Shown here in pieces: positions 10,572 to 21,223 of a DNA stretch of 29,581 nucleotides. Origin of the DNA: Sperchopsis tessellata (taxonomy: Eukaryota; Arthropoda; Insecta; Coleoptera; Hydrophilidae); contig JAWQRN010000439.1 of NCBI GenBank assembly GCA_033557685.1, positions 1 to 29,581 of the forward strand. The letters run 5' to 3'. Below the pieces are notes generated by a model, which had not been told where the DNA came from, searched no databases, and worked only from the letters and a program-made list of their open reading frames with translations. A program made the position numbers and the translations under genes. Position 1 is the stretch's first letter, and the number at the start of each line of letters is the position of its first letter.

Positions 10572-12305
10572 TGACGCTGGTATCATTTTATTAATTTTTT
10601 AAAGAGCATTAAGTGTTCTAGATTTATCTGAGTTTGAGTATATAAGAAATTATAGGCAAAATAAATAATAAAAAAATCAGACAAAAATGTTACCATAGAA
10701 AAACCCCAGAAAAACCAAAGTTGTAGAAATTAAAACTAAATAAATTTTCGATACGTAACAAACGTTGGATTGATAATTGCAAATAAATTTGTTTCAACAA
10801 AATTAATTGATAAATAATGACATAATAATTAGCAGAAAATCAAGCAAATTGAGAATTTATAACATGAATTTGTTTGATTTTTTTATACAGAACACCCAAA
10901 TACTTTTGGCCGCAGCTATGAATACCATAATGGTGTGAAAGTAGAATATCATTAATATTTCACTTGATTTTTAGGAAGTTTTCTATGATCATCAATGTTG
11001 CTGCCATAAAATGACAATAACTCAAATCTTGTCAGTACTGCTTTTATGTGTTGATTATATATTTAATTATTATTTAAAATTTCGTTTTAAAATAAACATT
11101 TACATAAATAAATACTGAATATATTGAGATGAAAAAATTCAGCTAGATTTAATTTTTATGACAGTCAACAAAGAGTTAAACGAAATTCTCAGTGCTTTTG
11201 CTAGAAAAGTGAAATTTGTTAGCCGGATCTCTCAGTGAAAATACTGACTTGATGTCAGTCAAAATTTAACACAAGAAAGTTTCACTGACCAAAACCAAAA
11301 GTACTTCTGGAGACTAAGGGGTAGTTTGTGGACAACAAAAGTATTGTTTTTATATTGTTGTATATTCTTTAATAACACTTTATTGCAGTGGAATTTAATG
11401 TCTAAATACATTTTTATTTTATTTATATTGTAATACTCGAAGTAGTCAATGCATTAAATTTTGTAGTTCATAGTTCATAAGATTTAGTAATTTATATAAT
11501 TATATAATATTAAATTGTTCATGCATAAATTATTGCAAAATAATATCCTTGTAAGATTTACAATTATCATTTTTATTGAAGGTACTATAAAATATTGCAC
11601 CAAAAATTTTTATAAATTTTCTTATAAGAGACAGCAAAAGGGATGTCACTCAAAACAATAATATAAAATCAGCTGTATTACGTATAATATTCTTGTATAG
11701 AATTGCCAGTTTAGAAGACAATTTGCCTTTCAGTCTTGTCAAACGCTCCCTATGTAATTTGTTTTTAATATTTTCCACATAAATATCCCCAAATCTTATG
11801 GTATTTTCCTCACACAGCCCAATTACAATTTTTTTTAACTACCTATACATAAATTTCAAAATGTCCCTTCATTGAAGATAAAAATAACTGGCAACCCTAT
11901 GAGAAATTATTATTGTATTGTAATATAAATGTTACATTTAAGTATTTCTTTCATTAGAGTTGGCAACCCTAGCAAAAATAGTAATTTTTAAATAGTTTTA
12001 CAAAATATCATTGCATTTAAGATTATTTTTTGTAATATTATTATTATTTAAACTCCAACTTTATTTTCTTTAATACATTAGTCAAATTATAACAAAATTG
12101 TCATCAAAAGATAGTGTTATAGTCAAACTTGTGAAATTCGTAAAGGTTTGCATAGCTTTCATTAAATATGTTTAATTAGTTAAATACATACAATATATTA
12201 CAGGCTTCTTTTAATTTTAATAATAGTAATAGAGCACCTTTTCTTTTTTTGTATATTTTTTATTTTATTTTAATGATCTTTAAGAAGTTATATTTTGTTC
12301 AAACA
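10572..12305. other. Long AT-rich stretch without recognisable content
   Basis: There is no coding signature. An 11-base string TGGCAACCCTA occurs at 11889-11899 and again at 11961-11971 in the same orientation. Its meaning is unknown. Confidence 0.45.
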
Positions 12306-12690
12306 ATGGCACAATAAATATAAACAGTGATATTTTCAACAGCCTTCTCCATTCCATCTATCCTGGGAAACCTCTTATACCTCTACTAATTTCAAGCACC
12401 TTGTGATATATGCCCTTCTATTCCCTCTATTTCTTACTTGTCCACTGTTTAGAATCTAACCAACACCATCTATCTTTTCTTTGCCTAATTGTACCTCCCA
12501 CTCTCTCTGAAGTTAAATATTTCTTTTCTGTAAATCTTTCCTCACTCATTTTTTCTAAATGCTCAAACCAGCACAAAATATTATTTTCCATACGATCTGT
12601 CACACTATCATTTACAGCATATTCATTCAACACCCACTAATTCATCTCTTGTTCCATACACTTCTAAGATAGTCTAAGGCTATTGTATTT
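12306..12690 (-). mobile_element. LINE C-terminal remnant, minus strand
   Basis: The minus strand reads IALDYLRSVYGTR (about 12680-12640) and then, from 12633, DRMENNILCWFEHLEKMSEERFT and WCWLDSKQ. A frame-shifted DRMEWRRLL equivalent lies near 12350-12330. This is the GH..RM plus RPR..W.D post-RT tail of insect LINEs, in diverged form. No RT core is present, so only the 3' end of an element survives. Confidence 0.6.
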
Positions 12691-12719
12691 ATCATATCCA
12701 TTTATTTATTTATCCAGCT

Positions 12720-12815
12720 GTACCAAAGGTACTAGAAGTCCCGCAATGTGTGGGACAGTCCCGCTTAGCAACAGTATGTCCCGCATCCCGCACGACCTTA
12801 CAACTGTCCCGGTGG
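12720..12815. repeat. TCCCG-rich cluster with a small hairpin
   Basis: Within about 100 bases the string TCCCG occurs five times in an AT-rich setting. GTCCCGCAATGTGTGGGAC is an inverted repeat (GTCCC/GGGAC arms, 9-base loop) at about 12738-12756. Such repeated short motifs can be subterminal binding sites of a DNA transposon, but I find no transposase that clearly goes with them. Confidence 0.35.
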
Positions 12816-13079
12816 CCGAATTTCGTATAGATTTTAAAACTACACCTAAAGATTTGCTCTCGGTGTATGCATTATTCTTAGTTATGCTACGTTATGTAGT
12901 TTAAAACTTTGTAAGGCCACTGGTTAACGGTGACACAATTTTGCGAGTTTTGAACTTTACCTTACTATTAACCAAAACAAAGATGTGGTGTCAATATATT
13001 AAAAGTTTGCTTTTTAATTAGCAAATATAATTGATATAAATATATGTAGCTTAACTGCTTTTTTTGTGGTATTTGCAAT

Positions 13080-13290
13080 TTAATTGTTGTTTGGAGGCTT
13101 TAATATAGACACTCTTTCAGAAAAATAAACCAGCAACACAGTTTTGCTTACTTCTTTAACTGTCTTGGAAACACACCACTCTTTAAAAGTATATGATTGC
13201 TCTTGATTTCGCAGGCAGTAAGGATGCTCGAGCTGCATTGACACTATTTTCAATTTCAGTGTAGATTTCAAATTCTTCTGAATCACTCAT
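13080..13290 (-). pseudogene. Remnant resembling the N-terminus of a Crypton-like tyrosine recombinase
   Basis: From ATG at 13290 the minus strand reads MSDSEEFEIYTEIENSVNAA, then LLPAKSRA, and after a one-base frameshift near 13190 YTFKEWCVSKTVKEVSKTVLLVYFSE and LKPP. This layout is an acidic start, a basic K.Y..F..WC segment and then a V...VLLAYFSE helix before LKPS. It matches the N-terminal SAM-like DNA-binding part that I recall for insect Crypton / DUF3504-type recombinases. The catalytic tyrosine-recombinase domain is not present, and there is a stop after the LKPP region. The family assignment is from memory and tentative. Confidence 0.38.
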
Positions 13291-13298
13291 TTTACAAT

Positions 13299-13430
13299 AA
13301 ATGCAACTGACATGCAAAAATAGATTAAGAACATTATCATGGACACTAGTAAAATGTTTTTAACAAATGAATAAACGCATTTGACATACAAAAATAAACT
13401 TATAACACTATCACTGACTCAAACCTACTA
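13299..13430. repeat. Imperfect direct repeat, 74-bp spacing
   Basis: AAATGCAACTGACATGCAAAAATA at 13299 recurs as AAACGCATTTGACATACAAAAATA at 13373. Both are followed by similar ACATTATCA/ACACTATCA strings. This looks like an old 74-bp tandem duplication just upstream of the Crypton-like remnant. Confidence 0.5.
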
Positions 13431-13924
13431 TTTTAAATAATTGAATTGTCACAGATATAAATGTCAAAAATATTAATAATCCTATTAGGATTTAGCTTCT
13501 TGGTAGTGTGAAAATGTAATGGGTAACGGGTAGGTTGTATTATGAACCTCAGTTTCACTTCAGTCCACAAAAATCAACCTTCGACCCCTACTTGGTGCAC
13601 AAATAACTATTTACGTCTTGCCCAAGAACTTCAAAGGTTTTCAAAAAATATGCAATTGCCAAGGGAATGTAGTCTTATGACAATTGCCTGACACAAAGAT
13701 CGAAAGTGTTAAAAAATAGAAAATTTGAGAACCATAGAAAATTTTGGAATAACTTGCTCCGAATTCCAAATATCTCTTTATATCTATTTATATTTATACA
13801 AAATTCAGTAATAAATACCTAATTTGAGCTAAGGTTTATGATACAGAGTGTTGATTATTAGCTTTTAAAAAAACATTCATAAAAAAAACAATCGTTTATA
13901 TATGACATTGCATTTAATGAGCTT
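13431..13924. other. Stretch without recognisable content
   Basis: I see no conserved reading frame or repeat in these roughly 490 bases. Confidence 0.4.
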
Positions 13925-15140
13925 GAACCTGAAAATGAACCTGACCTCAGTATTCAACAAGATATACGACTCCGGAGACATACCTACACAACGGCTCGCA
14001 GCTAAACTCATAACACTACCAAAAAAATCCGGGGCAAAAACAAGCGGAGAATATAGGACCACTTCTTAAAAGTTTTCCTCAAAATTATCCACGGAAAAAT
14101 TTATAAACTATGTGAGGAACCCCCATCACCAACTCACTTCGTGTTCAGAAACACAATTGGCACACGAGAAGTGTACAGGTACTCTACCAAAAATCGTTTC
14201 ATAGAGTTCAACACCGAAAAAGAATAGACTAAGAGACATAGGGCTAGAAGACAAAGACCTAAGAATCATCACGAACCTCTACTAGAATCAGACCTCCTCT
14301 GTGAGATTGGAGGAAGGAAATACAGACGAAATTAGGATACAGAGAAGTGTAAGGCAGGGGTGCGTACTGTCATCACTAATCTTCAACATATATGCAGAAC
14401 AAATTTTCAGAGAAACCCTAGAAGACAGGAATCCCAATAAATGGAGGGAGACTAAACAACTTACGATAGGCGGATGATATGATAATATTCTCCAACATCT
14501 TAGGGGGGCTGCAGCTACTCGTAGATAAAATAACAACAAGCAGCCAAAAATACGGACTTAACATCAACATGATTAAAACTAAGTTTATAGTCATAAGCAA
14601 ATCAAACATACTAAATTGTAACACCCAAAGTAACCAACTAGTGTACACATACCTTGGCACCAACATCAACGACCATTGGGACTCATAACACCCACATCAA
14701 AAAAGCCAGAGAAATGTTCAACGGAATGAACACTATATTCAAGAACCACACCTGGCACTATACACAAAGATTAGGTTCTTGTGATGCTACATACTCCCAG
14801 TCCTATGTCATAGACACTCACTGAAGCAACAAGCAAAAAGCATTTGAGATGTGGCTATATCGAAGGATACTAAGGGTATTGTGGACAGACCGAATAACAA
14901 ATGAAACCATCCTGTAGAGAATGAATACGAAAAAGAAGTTCTAATCACTATTAAAGCATGAAAATAGATACCAACTACTACAAAACATACTACAAGGAAA
15001 AGTGCTGGGAAAGAAAAACGTAGGAAGACGATGGATATTTAGCACTACAGTTAATAAAGCGATAATAACAAACATGATTGCAAACATCCGGAACGGATAG
15101 GAACCATAAGAATTAAATTTTCTTCTACTATGGTATAAAA
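13925..15140 (+). mobile_element. LINE fragment (RT and C-terminal region), plus strand
   Basis: The + strand reads FNKIYDSGDIPTQRLAAKL then LPKKSGAKTSGEYRT (about 13955-14065), NLYWNQTSSVRLE with a stop at the W position (14275-14310), and RSVRQGCVLSSLIFNIYAEQ (14340-14400). The catalytic box has a TAG where the tyrosine should be (14467-14469), followed by ADD. Later come INMIKTKF (about 14575), TYLGTNI (14650), FEMWLYRRILRVLW then TDRITNETIL (14845-14915) and a HENRYQLLQNILQGK segment (14960-15000). It ends in poly(A) near 15137. It is similar in layout to the LINE at 8788. The copy is dead. Confidence 0.82.
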
Positions 15141-16299
15141 AAAAAATGTACACATAATCAAGTAATTTAATTTTTAAGCTTATTGCACATTAAGACATCG
15201 TTTAGCCACATTTACTTTAAGGCTGGGGTTCACTCATGCAAAATTTTAATTTCTAAATCAAAACCTAAAATACTCATTATAGTTGTCAGTGATTGTATAA
15301 AACCTAAAAGAAAGGATGTTTTTCGATTATAAATCGATCATGATTAAATTTTTAATTTGATATTTAATTATATATTTCTAAAATTTCATATTCAATTATA
15401 GTATCCATGACTTTATTGCAAAAGTTTTCTGTAGCCAGAAAATGCACAATTTGGATCGCTCCTAATATTTATGAAAGATATAAAATTTATATACCATACA
15501 AATTCTTTTTTAGTGTTGATAAGATTGTAAATTGAGTCTGAAAAAGGCTCCTGTAAAAAGTTATTAGAAATATTTAATGCTTATTGTGCCAATGTATGAT
15601 CAATATAATTTTTCATTAATTTTATACATATATATATATATGTCACATTATCATTACAGAGATGATATTTATTATAACACATAACTCAGTGACTGAAATT
15701 TGTTACATTCTAACTTAATGTGGATTAAATGTTTAGAATTTATAACATTGATTTTATGTTATTTTTTCTTAAATATAGCAGGTAACTTTTTCATTAACTT
15801 GTTCGAAATACAATTTTATTTTAAATTACGTTTTTATCAGTAGAATTTAATTGGTTTTATATTTGACATTAAAATTACACAAATCGAGAAAATATTTTTT
15901 AATCTTTTTTAATCGCTAATAAAATATTTTTGTTTGAATTTATCTATATTTATATATAGCACATATACATTTTGTTGTGTAAGTTAAAATACATAGCGTT
16001 AGATGCATACTTTAAATATATATATATACGTAGTGTCATAAGGAGCCATAGTCTTTTTTTTATTTGTAAAATTATTTTGATTTTCAACAGTTAATGTCTA
16101 ACAATGTACAGTAATTAGAAGTTTATCTGTATACTGTTTTAGTATATTCTATAGTAAGCACCACAAATTCATTGCAGATAATATTAAGTATTTTCTTAAA
16201 ATTCAAATGCATTGTTTTATCAAACTTTCAAAATTAATCTGGTTTTATTTGTAAATATTTATTTTTGTTTTTATTATAAAATGTGCTTTCTCAGTATTA
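15141..16299. other. AT-rich stretch with short AT microsatellites
   Basis: There is no coding signature. Short alternating AT runs occur near 15627-15643 and 16016-16027. Confidence 0.5.
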
Positions 16300-17100
16300 G
16301 AGTCAAAAGAGGATGACGAGGAAGCAATTATGAGATATCAGGAACAGTGGAAAAAGTAAAGGTGTTAGTCAGGAAACAACTTGGTTGGGCAACGAAATCA
16401 AAGGAGAAAAAAGAAAATCTTTTTTTTTTTGTCTAAAATGTTCAAATATTTTAATTTTCTAAACTTAAGAGTTCAGTGATCCTTATCAAAACAATTTATA
16501 ATAAATAACTTATAATTATTTTTAAAGTAGTTTCCTATTTAAATTTTCAAAAAAATATTCCACTTCATTTCTACATAAAATCACCTATAAAGAGTATAAA
16601 GATCAAAGGAAGAAGAGAAAATATTTAGTATTGTAGGTTAAAAAACATGAATGATCGGGCAAAAAAAGGAAGAATAAAGGAGCAAAAATCGGAATTTATT
16701 TGTCAGATTTTTTAAAAGTTTGACTAAAGAATAATAACGACATTCAAAACATGTTTAAGATAGAAACAGGTATACAGAGATGGAGGCCAATTTGATCACG
16801 GAAAAGTAGAAAATATACTTTATAGCACAACTCCAGGATATGCAAGTTGGTGAGGTAGCATCAGGAAACATTGGAATGGGCAAAAATTATGCTAAGAAAG
16901 AGGAAGAACTAGGGAAGAGTTTTTGAAAGAAATTAAGTTCAATAAAACTTGGATAAACAAACCCAAAAATACTAAAGTACACGGAAGGGCCAAAGAAAAG
17001 GATGTTTTTGTATTGGGATGGACGCATTGAAGAAATCCAAATGACTAAAATATCCCAATTGTTACCATTCCAGAAGAACAATAAATTGCAAAAATAACAC
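16300..17100. other. Second purine-rich, strand-asymmetric stretch
   Basis: The + strand is strongly enriched in A and G (for example GAAGAGAAAATATTTAG and CAAAAAAAGGAAGAATAAAGG). It resembles 8320-8787 in texture, but I find no long shared sequence. No frame encodes a recognisable protein. Confidence 0.35.
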
Positions 17101-17108
17101 CTATTTAA

Positions 17109-17379
17109 TGTTACGAAAGTACTGTGGAACCTCTAAGCCACTGAATATTACCAGAGGACACCAGAAGTGAATATTACCAGATGCAGACCGACTGGTACTT
17201 AAAGTTCGAGATGAAGTTACAGAGAAGCACGAATTATTTGGAAGAATCATTATACTCGAAATAATTTGATATAATTACTGCTTATAAATATTGCTGTGTT
17301 ATTGTAAACTATGCAGTTTAAAATAAATACATTGTAAATTTATTGAATTGTTATTTGTGAACCCTGGAAAAACGTTACA
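17109..17379 (+). mobile_element. Candidate solo LTR (Ty3/gypsy-like), 271 bp
   Basis: The segment begins TGTTACG and ends CGTTACA, so it has the TG...CA ends of an LTR with near-matching short terminal inverted repeats. It contains AATAAA near 17322, close to the 3' end as expected for a polyadenylation signal, and a 13-base direct repeat GAATATTACCAGA at 17143 and 17169. No gag-pol lies beside it, so it would be a solo LTR left by recombination. The flanking bases (TTAA and TTAT) are not a perfect target-site duplication. The call depends on end motifs and texture. Confidence 0.42.
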
Positions 17380-18180
17380 TTATAAAGACGGAAGAAAAAA
17401 TGATGTCAGTAACTATCGACTTATAACAAACTTAACTAAACTCAGCAAGATTTTTGAAACAGTCACATATAAAAGACTGCTCTCATACATTCATAGAAAA
17501 TATCAAACAATTGACGCAATCCAAATACGGTTTTTAAAACGAAATGGGTTTGTCTAAAAGCATAACATTAGACTATAAAAAAGCATTTGATACTGCTAAT
17601 CATGATACCCTTGTCAATAAATTAGCCAACATAGGAATGAAAAATAAACCACAAATAACCCTGAATAGCTACTTAAGAAACCAAAAACAATATAATCAAG
17701 TATGGAGAGCCCCAAGGATCCATATTGGGTCTGTACTTAAACATAATGTACATTAATAACTTAACACCCTATAAATTACATGGAAAAATAATGACGTATG
17801 CAGTTGATCTGGTGATTTTTTTTAAGAAAACAAAGACGATTATGAAACACAAAGGAAACTTCAAGACGACTTCATTTTATATTAATGAGTTAACACAAAT
17901 TTATTAACAGTGATTACAGACAAATGTTATATGATCTACTAAGTAAAATGCCGAAACCATATCGTAGATTTTGAAATCAATAACTGTAGTTATAAAAATA
18001 GTTAATTATCTTGGACTTCAACAGACCGAAGTTTGACATGGAAGCAATACATACAAGAACTCAAAATAAGACAAACTTTATAAAATTAAATACAACCTAA
18101 ACTACTATACCCCAAGTACAGAATTGTACCAAATTTTTCCAAACAATTTAACTTATTTCTGTGATGTGCATGAAACTTTA
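17380..18180 (+). mobile_element. LINE fragment with mutated catalytic box, plus strand
   Basis: The + strand reads YKDGRKNDVSNYRLI, LSKIFE and KRLLSYI (17380-17500), box A LDYKKAFDTANHDTLVNKLA (17568-17630), SYLRNQKQ, a frame-broken GSVLG region, and INNLTPYKLHGKIMTYAVD (17750-17808). The catalytic YADD is YAVD at 17797-17808, so one of the two metal-binding aspartates is lost. Thumb-like NYLGL follows at 18005-18020, and similarity fades near 18180 (YYTPSTELYQIF). It starts exactly at the end of the LTR candidate. It is the same family as 2455-3195 and 25290-29122. Confidence 0.82.
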
Positions 18181-18585
18181 AAAATAATATGAAAAATAGA
18201 ATCGGGGGATATAGGTGATATAGGTAAACATTCATTGTTTATTTTTCAAGATATAGATGCACTATATTTTTTTGGTATATTTGACTGTTATAAATATATA
18301 TCTTTAAATTGCTTCATAATATCCTTATATAATCTGAATTTTTAGAAAATACGTAATATTTGTTTAAATGACTATATTTAGGAATCACAATAAAAAATTA
18401 ACTGTCATAATACTAGTATTTTATAAAAATTACACTTTTCATTTGTACAAAACATAAAATAATAACTTACCTTTAAAATAATATCACTGAAAAATATTTA
18501 TTTATAAAACTATAAAATTTTGAACTATTCAAATAATTTTCTAAATGTCAAACGCATTGTCATTTTAAAAGTTCTGGCAGACAAC
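18181..18585. other. AT-rich stretch 3' of wake
   Basis: There is no coding signature. On the minus strand AATAAA lies at 18497-18502. It is the nearest canonical polyadenylation signal that I see downstream of the wake stop codon, so the wake 3' UTR may extend into this stretch. Confidence 0.35.
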
Positions 18586-18897
18586 CACAAACAAATCTTG
18601 CAAAACCAAAAATAGTAATACTATACTTTTTTAAAGAGCACCAAAAGGTAATGTTCTCGGGCCCTACTATATTTCCTACAAAATGAAATTATTGTTTGTG
18701 TTTGGTCTCCAGATCTACACCCAATTACTTTATACATAAAACACAAACAAATCTTGCAAAACCAAAAATAGTAATACTATACTTTTTTAAAGAGCACCAA
18801 AAGGTAATGTTCTCGGGCCCTACTATATTTCCTACAAAATGAAATTATTGTTTGTGTTTGGTCTCCAGATCTACACCCAATTACTTTATACATAAAA
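18586..18897. repeat. 156-bp tandem duplication, two identical copies
   Basis: Bases 18586-18741 are repeated at 18742-18897 without a difference that I can detect. A further 6 bases of the unit start (CACAAA) follow at 18898. The unit includes TTCTCGGGCCCTACTATAT and GTCTCCAGATCTACACCC. It lies 102-413 bases beyond the wake stop codon, probably within the wake 3' UTR. Perfect identity implies a recent event or an assembly error. Confidence 0.92.
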
Positions 18898-18998
18898 CAC
18901 AAAACATAATCGAAGAATTTCTAATATAAAAGTAATTAAACATTGATCTAAAAAAAATAGATCAAAAGAAAACTAAAACTTAAAGCCTCTTATTTACC

Positions 18999-20796
18999 TC
19001 ATATAATAGCACTATGTTTACTACTGTGTTCTAAAGCAGCTAACACATCTTGCTTCTGTCGCACGTACAGTCTTCCTTTCTTCCACGGGTTCTGCAGCTG
19101 GAGAGGTTTAAAATCGTCCCGCAAACACCTCTCCCTAGCACCAATTACAGCTACTAAACAAAAATTCTTCAACTTATCCGCAGGATATATAGGTCCTTCT
19201 TTACCCTTTAAAACCACAGCCATATTTAATTGCTTTACCACTAAGTCCACTACTTCCCGGGCTGTCGTACGTGGCGTTACATGCAATTTCAAACTAGTTC
19301 CGCTTGCCAGCCCTGTTTCATACGCTGCATATACTTGTAACGTACCAGGTGACATCTCTTTGGAGTTAGAACTCGTACTGGCTGCTTCCGATAGTAAATC
19401 TGTGTACGGAACTTTAAAAACCGGATCTGGTACTACGTCCGGTTGCTTATAAGTCTCAAACGGCTTCAAATATGTCCTCGATTCTGCATCCGCTATATTT
19501 TTAATGTTTGTAAGACTTTTTGATAAATTTGAGTCTAGATTATGATGGTTCAGTGGTGAAAAAGTTTGTTCTATATTCAAATGTTTTGGGCGGTACCTTT
19601 CTGTTCGATCAGATTTCGAACTGAGGTCATGTAGGTTTTGTTTAACATTTGTCATGCTTCTTGATGCCGCCATTTTAGATTTGTGTTTGTTCTTATGTGG
19701 TGTACTTGCTCCTATAGGTACCGGACTTGTATCGCTGTCCGAACTCAAACTGTGCATACTATCGGAGGTATTTGTTGTATTTAAAGTGTTGACACTAAGT
19801 AAACTTCCACTATATAAAGGTCGGACACTAAGTAGTGGACTTGAGGTTGCTGACATACTTGATATTGTACTCGATCGAGCTCGGTGTGTTGTATTGCTAG
19901 GGATTACAAAGAGCATATCTTCACTTCTTGAAGGAGGCAATCTATCATTGAAATAATCGCTGTTGTAGCTGTCAGAGTTTTTTCGAGATTCTGTATCACT
20001 GCAAGCACTTAAATAATGTGAGATGGTTTCATTTGTACTCAAGTGTTGCTCGCTTTTACTAAATTCATTCATGAGACATGATGCAGGGTTTACATTCATT
20101 GAGGCACCTGGTCCAGGCCAAGAACCCCTTCCTGGAGTGCTTTTCATCGGTTTTGATTCTCGTGGTGGAAGTTGTAGTAAACTGCGTTTTGGACTAGAAC
20201 TAGAGCATGTGGATTCTTTGTCTAGAATATGCTTGAGCAAAATTCCGCTCATAAGTCGGTCTCTTGAAAAAGTAATAACGTCCATAAGCCATCGAACACA
20301 CCTCCAAATTGAATTCAGTTTTCCCTGCAAGTCTTGTAGCTTTGTGAGGCGTTCTTTGGCAACAGCTACTTCACTGTTCGAGAAGGCTTCTCGATGTAAA
20401 TGATTTGCAGTTGCTGCATCTAACTCCAATAAACAACTCAGTTTGGAATATTTTTGAATAATATTGTGTTGATAAGTATTAAGGTGGATCATTTCAAACA
20501 CTTGTATTGGTAGGCTGAGTAGGTCACCTCGTTGTAAGAGCATTTCTCGTTGGCCAGGTACAGAACATGAGAATTCCGCTGACGGACATATGACTATGAA
20601 ACTAACTTCATCTGTTAGGTCTATTACTTCTGTATCGTAAAGTCGATGAGATAGGGCATCCTCATTTGAAATATCCATGTAGTTTAGGAGTCTTTTTGCT
20701 GCACTGGTTACTAATTCTAGGAAAGTTCGTTGTTGTTCAGTTGCGTGGTCGGTAACGTCAGGTAGGTGTTGTTGCTTGAGGTACTCCCATTCTTCC
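18999..20796 (-). CDS. wake: wake/ANKFN1 orthologue, last coding exon (Ser-rich region and RA domain)
   Basis: This exon carries the C-terminal 598 residues of a wide awake / ANKFN1-type protein, a cytoplasmic adaptor linked in flies to clock-dependent sleep timing and neuronal excitability. The acceptor is TTTTAG at 20802-20797. The first base completes an Ala codon split with the upstream exon, and the frame continues EEWEYLKQQHLPDVTDH (so the internal Met at 20678 is not a start). A helical conserved part follows (SIWRCVRWLMDVITFSRDRL), then a long Ser/Thr-rich, probably disordered stretch. The Ras-associating domain lies at about 19340-19059 (LQVYAAYETGLASG to GRLYVRQKQDV). It ends at TGA 18999-19001. 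A GTAAAT directly after the stop could act as an alternative donor, so a longer isoform is possible. Confidence 0.93.
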
Positions 20797-20842
20797 CTAA
20801 AATAAATAAAATCTATTAATATTTTATGAGGTTTATACCCCT

Positions 20843-20945
20843 ATTCTGTATAAATCAATATATCTTTATAACTCCATAGCTTATATTACACCATAAATAT
20901 TTATTTATAGAGTTATGGTATGAGCGATTCTGTACACAACTCCAT
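20843..20945. repeat. Short direct and inverted motifs, possible transposon subterminal region
   Basis: ATTCTGTA occurs at 20843-20850 and 20927-20934. ACTCCATA occurs in direct orientation near 20870 and 20940, with an inverted partner GAGTTATGG near 20910. ATTCTGTA-like ends are common in PIF/Harbinger elements, which fits the Myb-like ORF 150 bases downstream. I could not find the matching inverted terminus on the right side. Confidence 0.3.
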
Positions 20946-21089
20946 AACTTCATTTCTTATAGTTGATTACTTATAGTGCAGCTAACTTCGTTCTATTTAC
21001 ATTGCTACTTATATGACGTCTTGCACCGTTCCGTGCTGCTTTGTTTCATATTTTCACTGAAGTATATTTCATATAATATAACAATAATA

Positions 21090-21109
21090 ATGGATTTGCC
21101 ATCACAATT
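21090..21109 (+). CDS. PIF/Harbinger-like Myb/SANT protein remnant, exon 1
   Basis: ATG at 21090 opens MDLPSQ and ends after two bases of the next codon at a strong donor GTAAGT (21110-21115). It pairs with exon 2 at 21224-21428. It lies inside a wake intron, on the opposite strand from wake. A short first exon before a Myb-like DNA-binding exon is plausible for the second ORF of a Harbinger element, but the exon is too short to judge alone. Confidence 0.42.
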
Positions 21110-21223
21110 GTAAGTATATTATTCAATTTGTAATTTATTAGTATGGCATTAGATGTAAAGTAATGAATTGTTAGCAAAAATTTGACATAACCTATATCTA
21201 ACCTTGTTTTATTGACATTACAG

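Noticed and set aside
10572..12305. Search for a tRNA, microRNA or host exon in the long AT-rich stretch
   Set aside because: I saw no cloverleaf, strong hairpin or conserved frame by eye; a structure search could still find one.
20023..20403. Plus-strand ORF of 126 residues
   Set aside because: It is the reverse complement of the wake Ser-rich coding exon and has no conserved motif of its own.
20678..20680. Internal ATG at the 5' side of the last wake exon as a gene start
   Set aside because: The frame continues upstream without a stop to a good acceptor, and the split codon matches the preceding exon, so it is not an initiation site in the main transcript.
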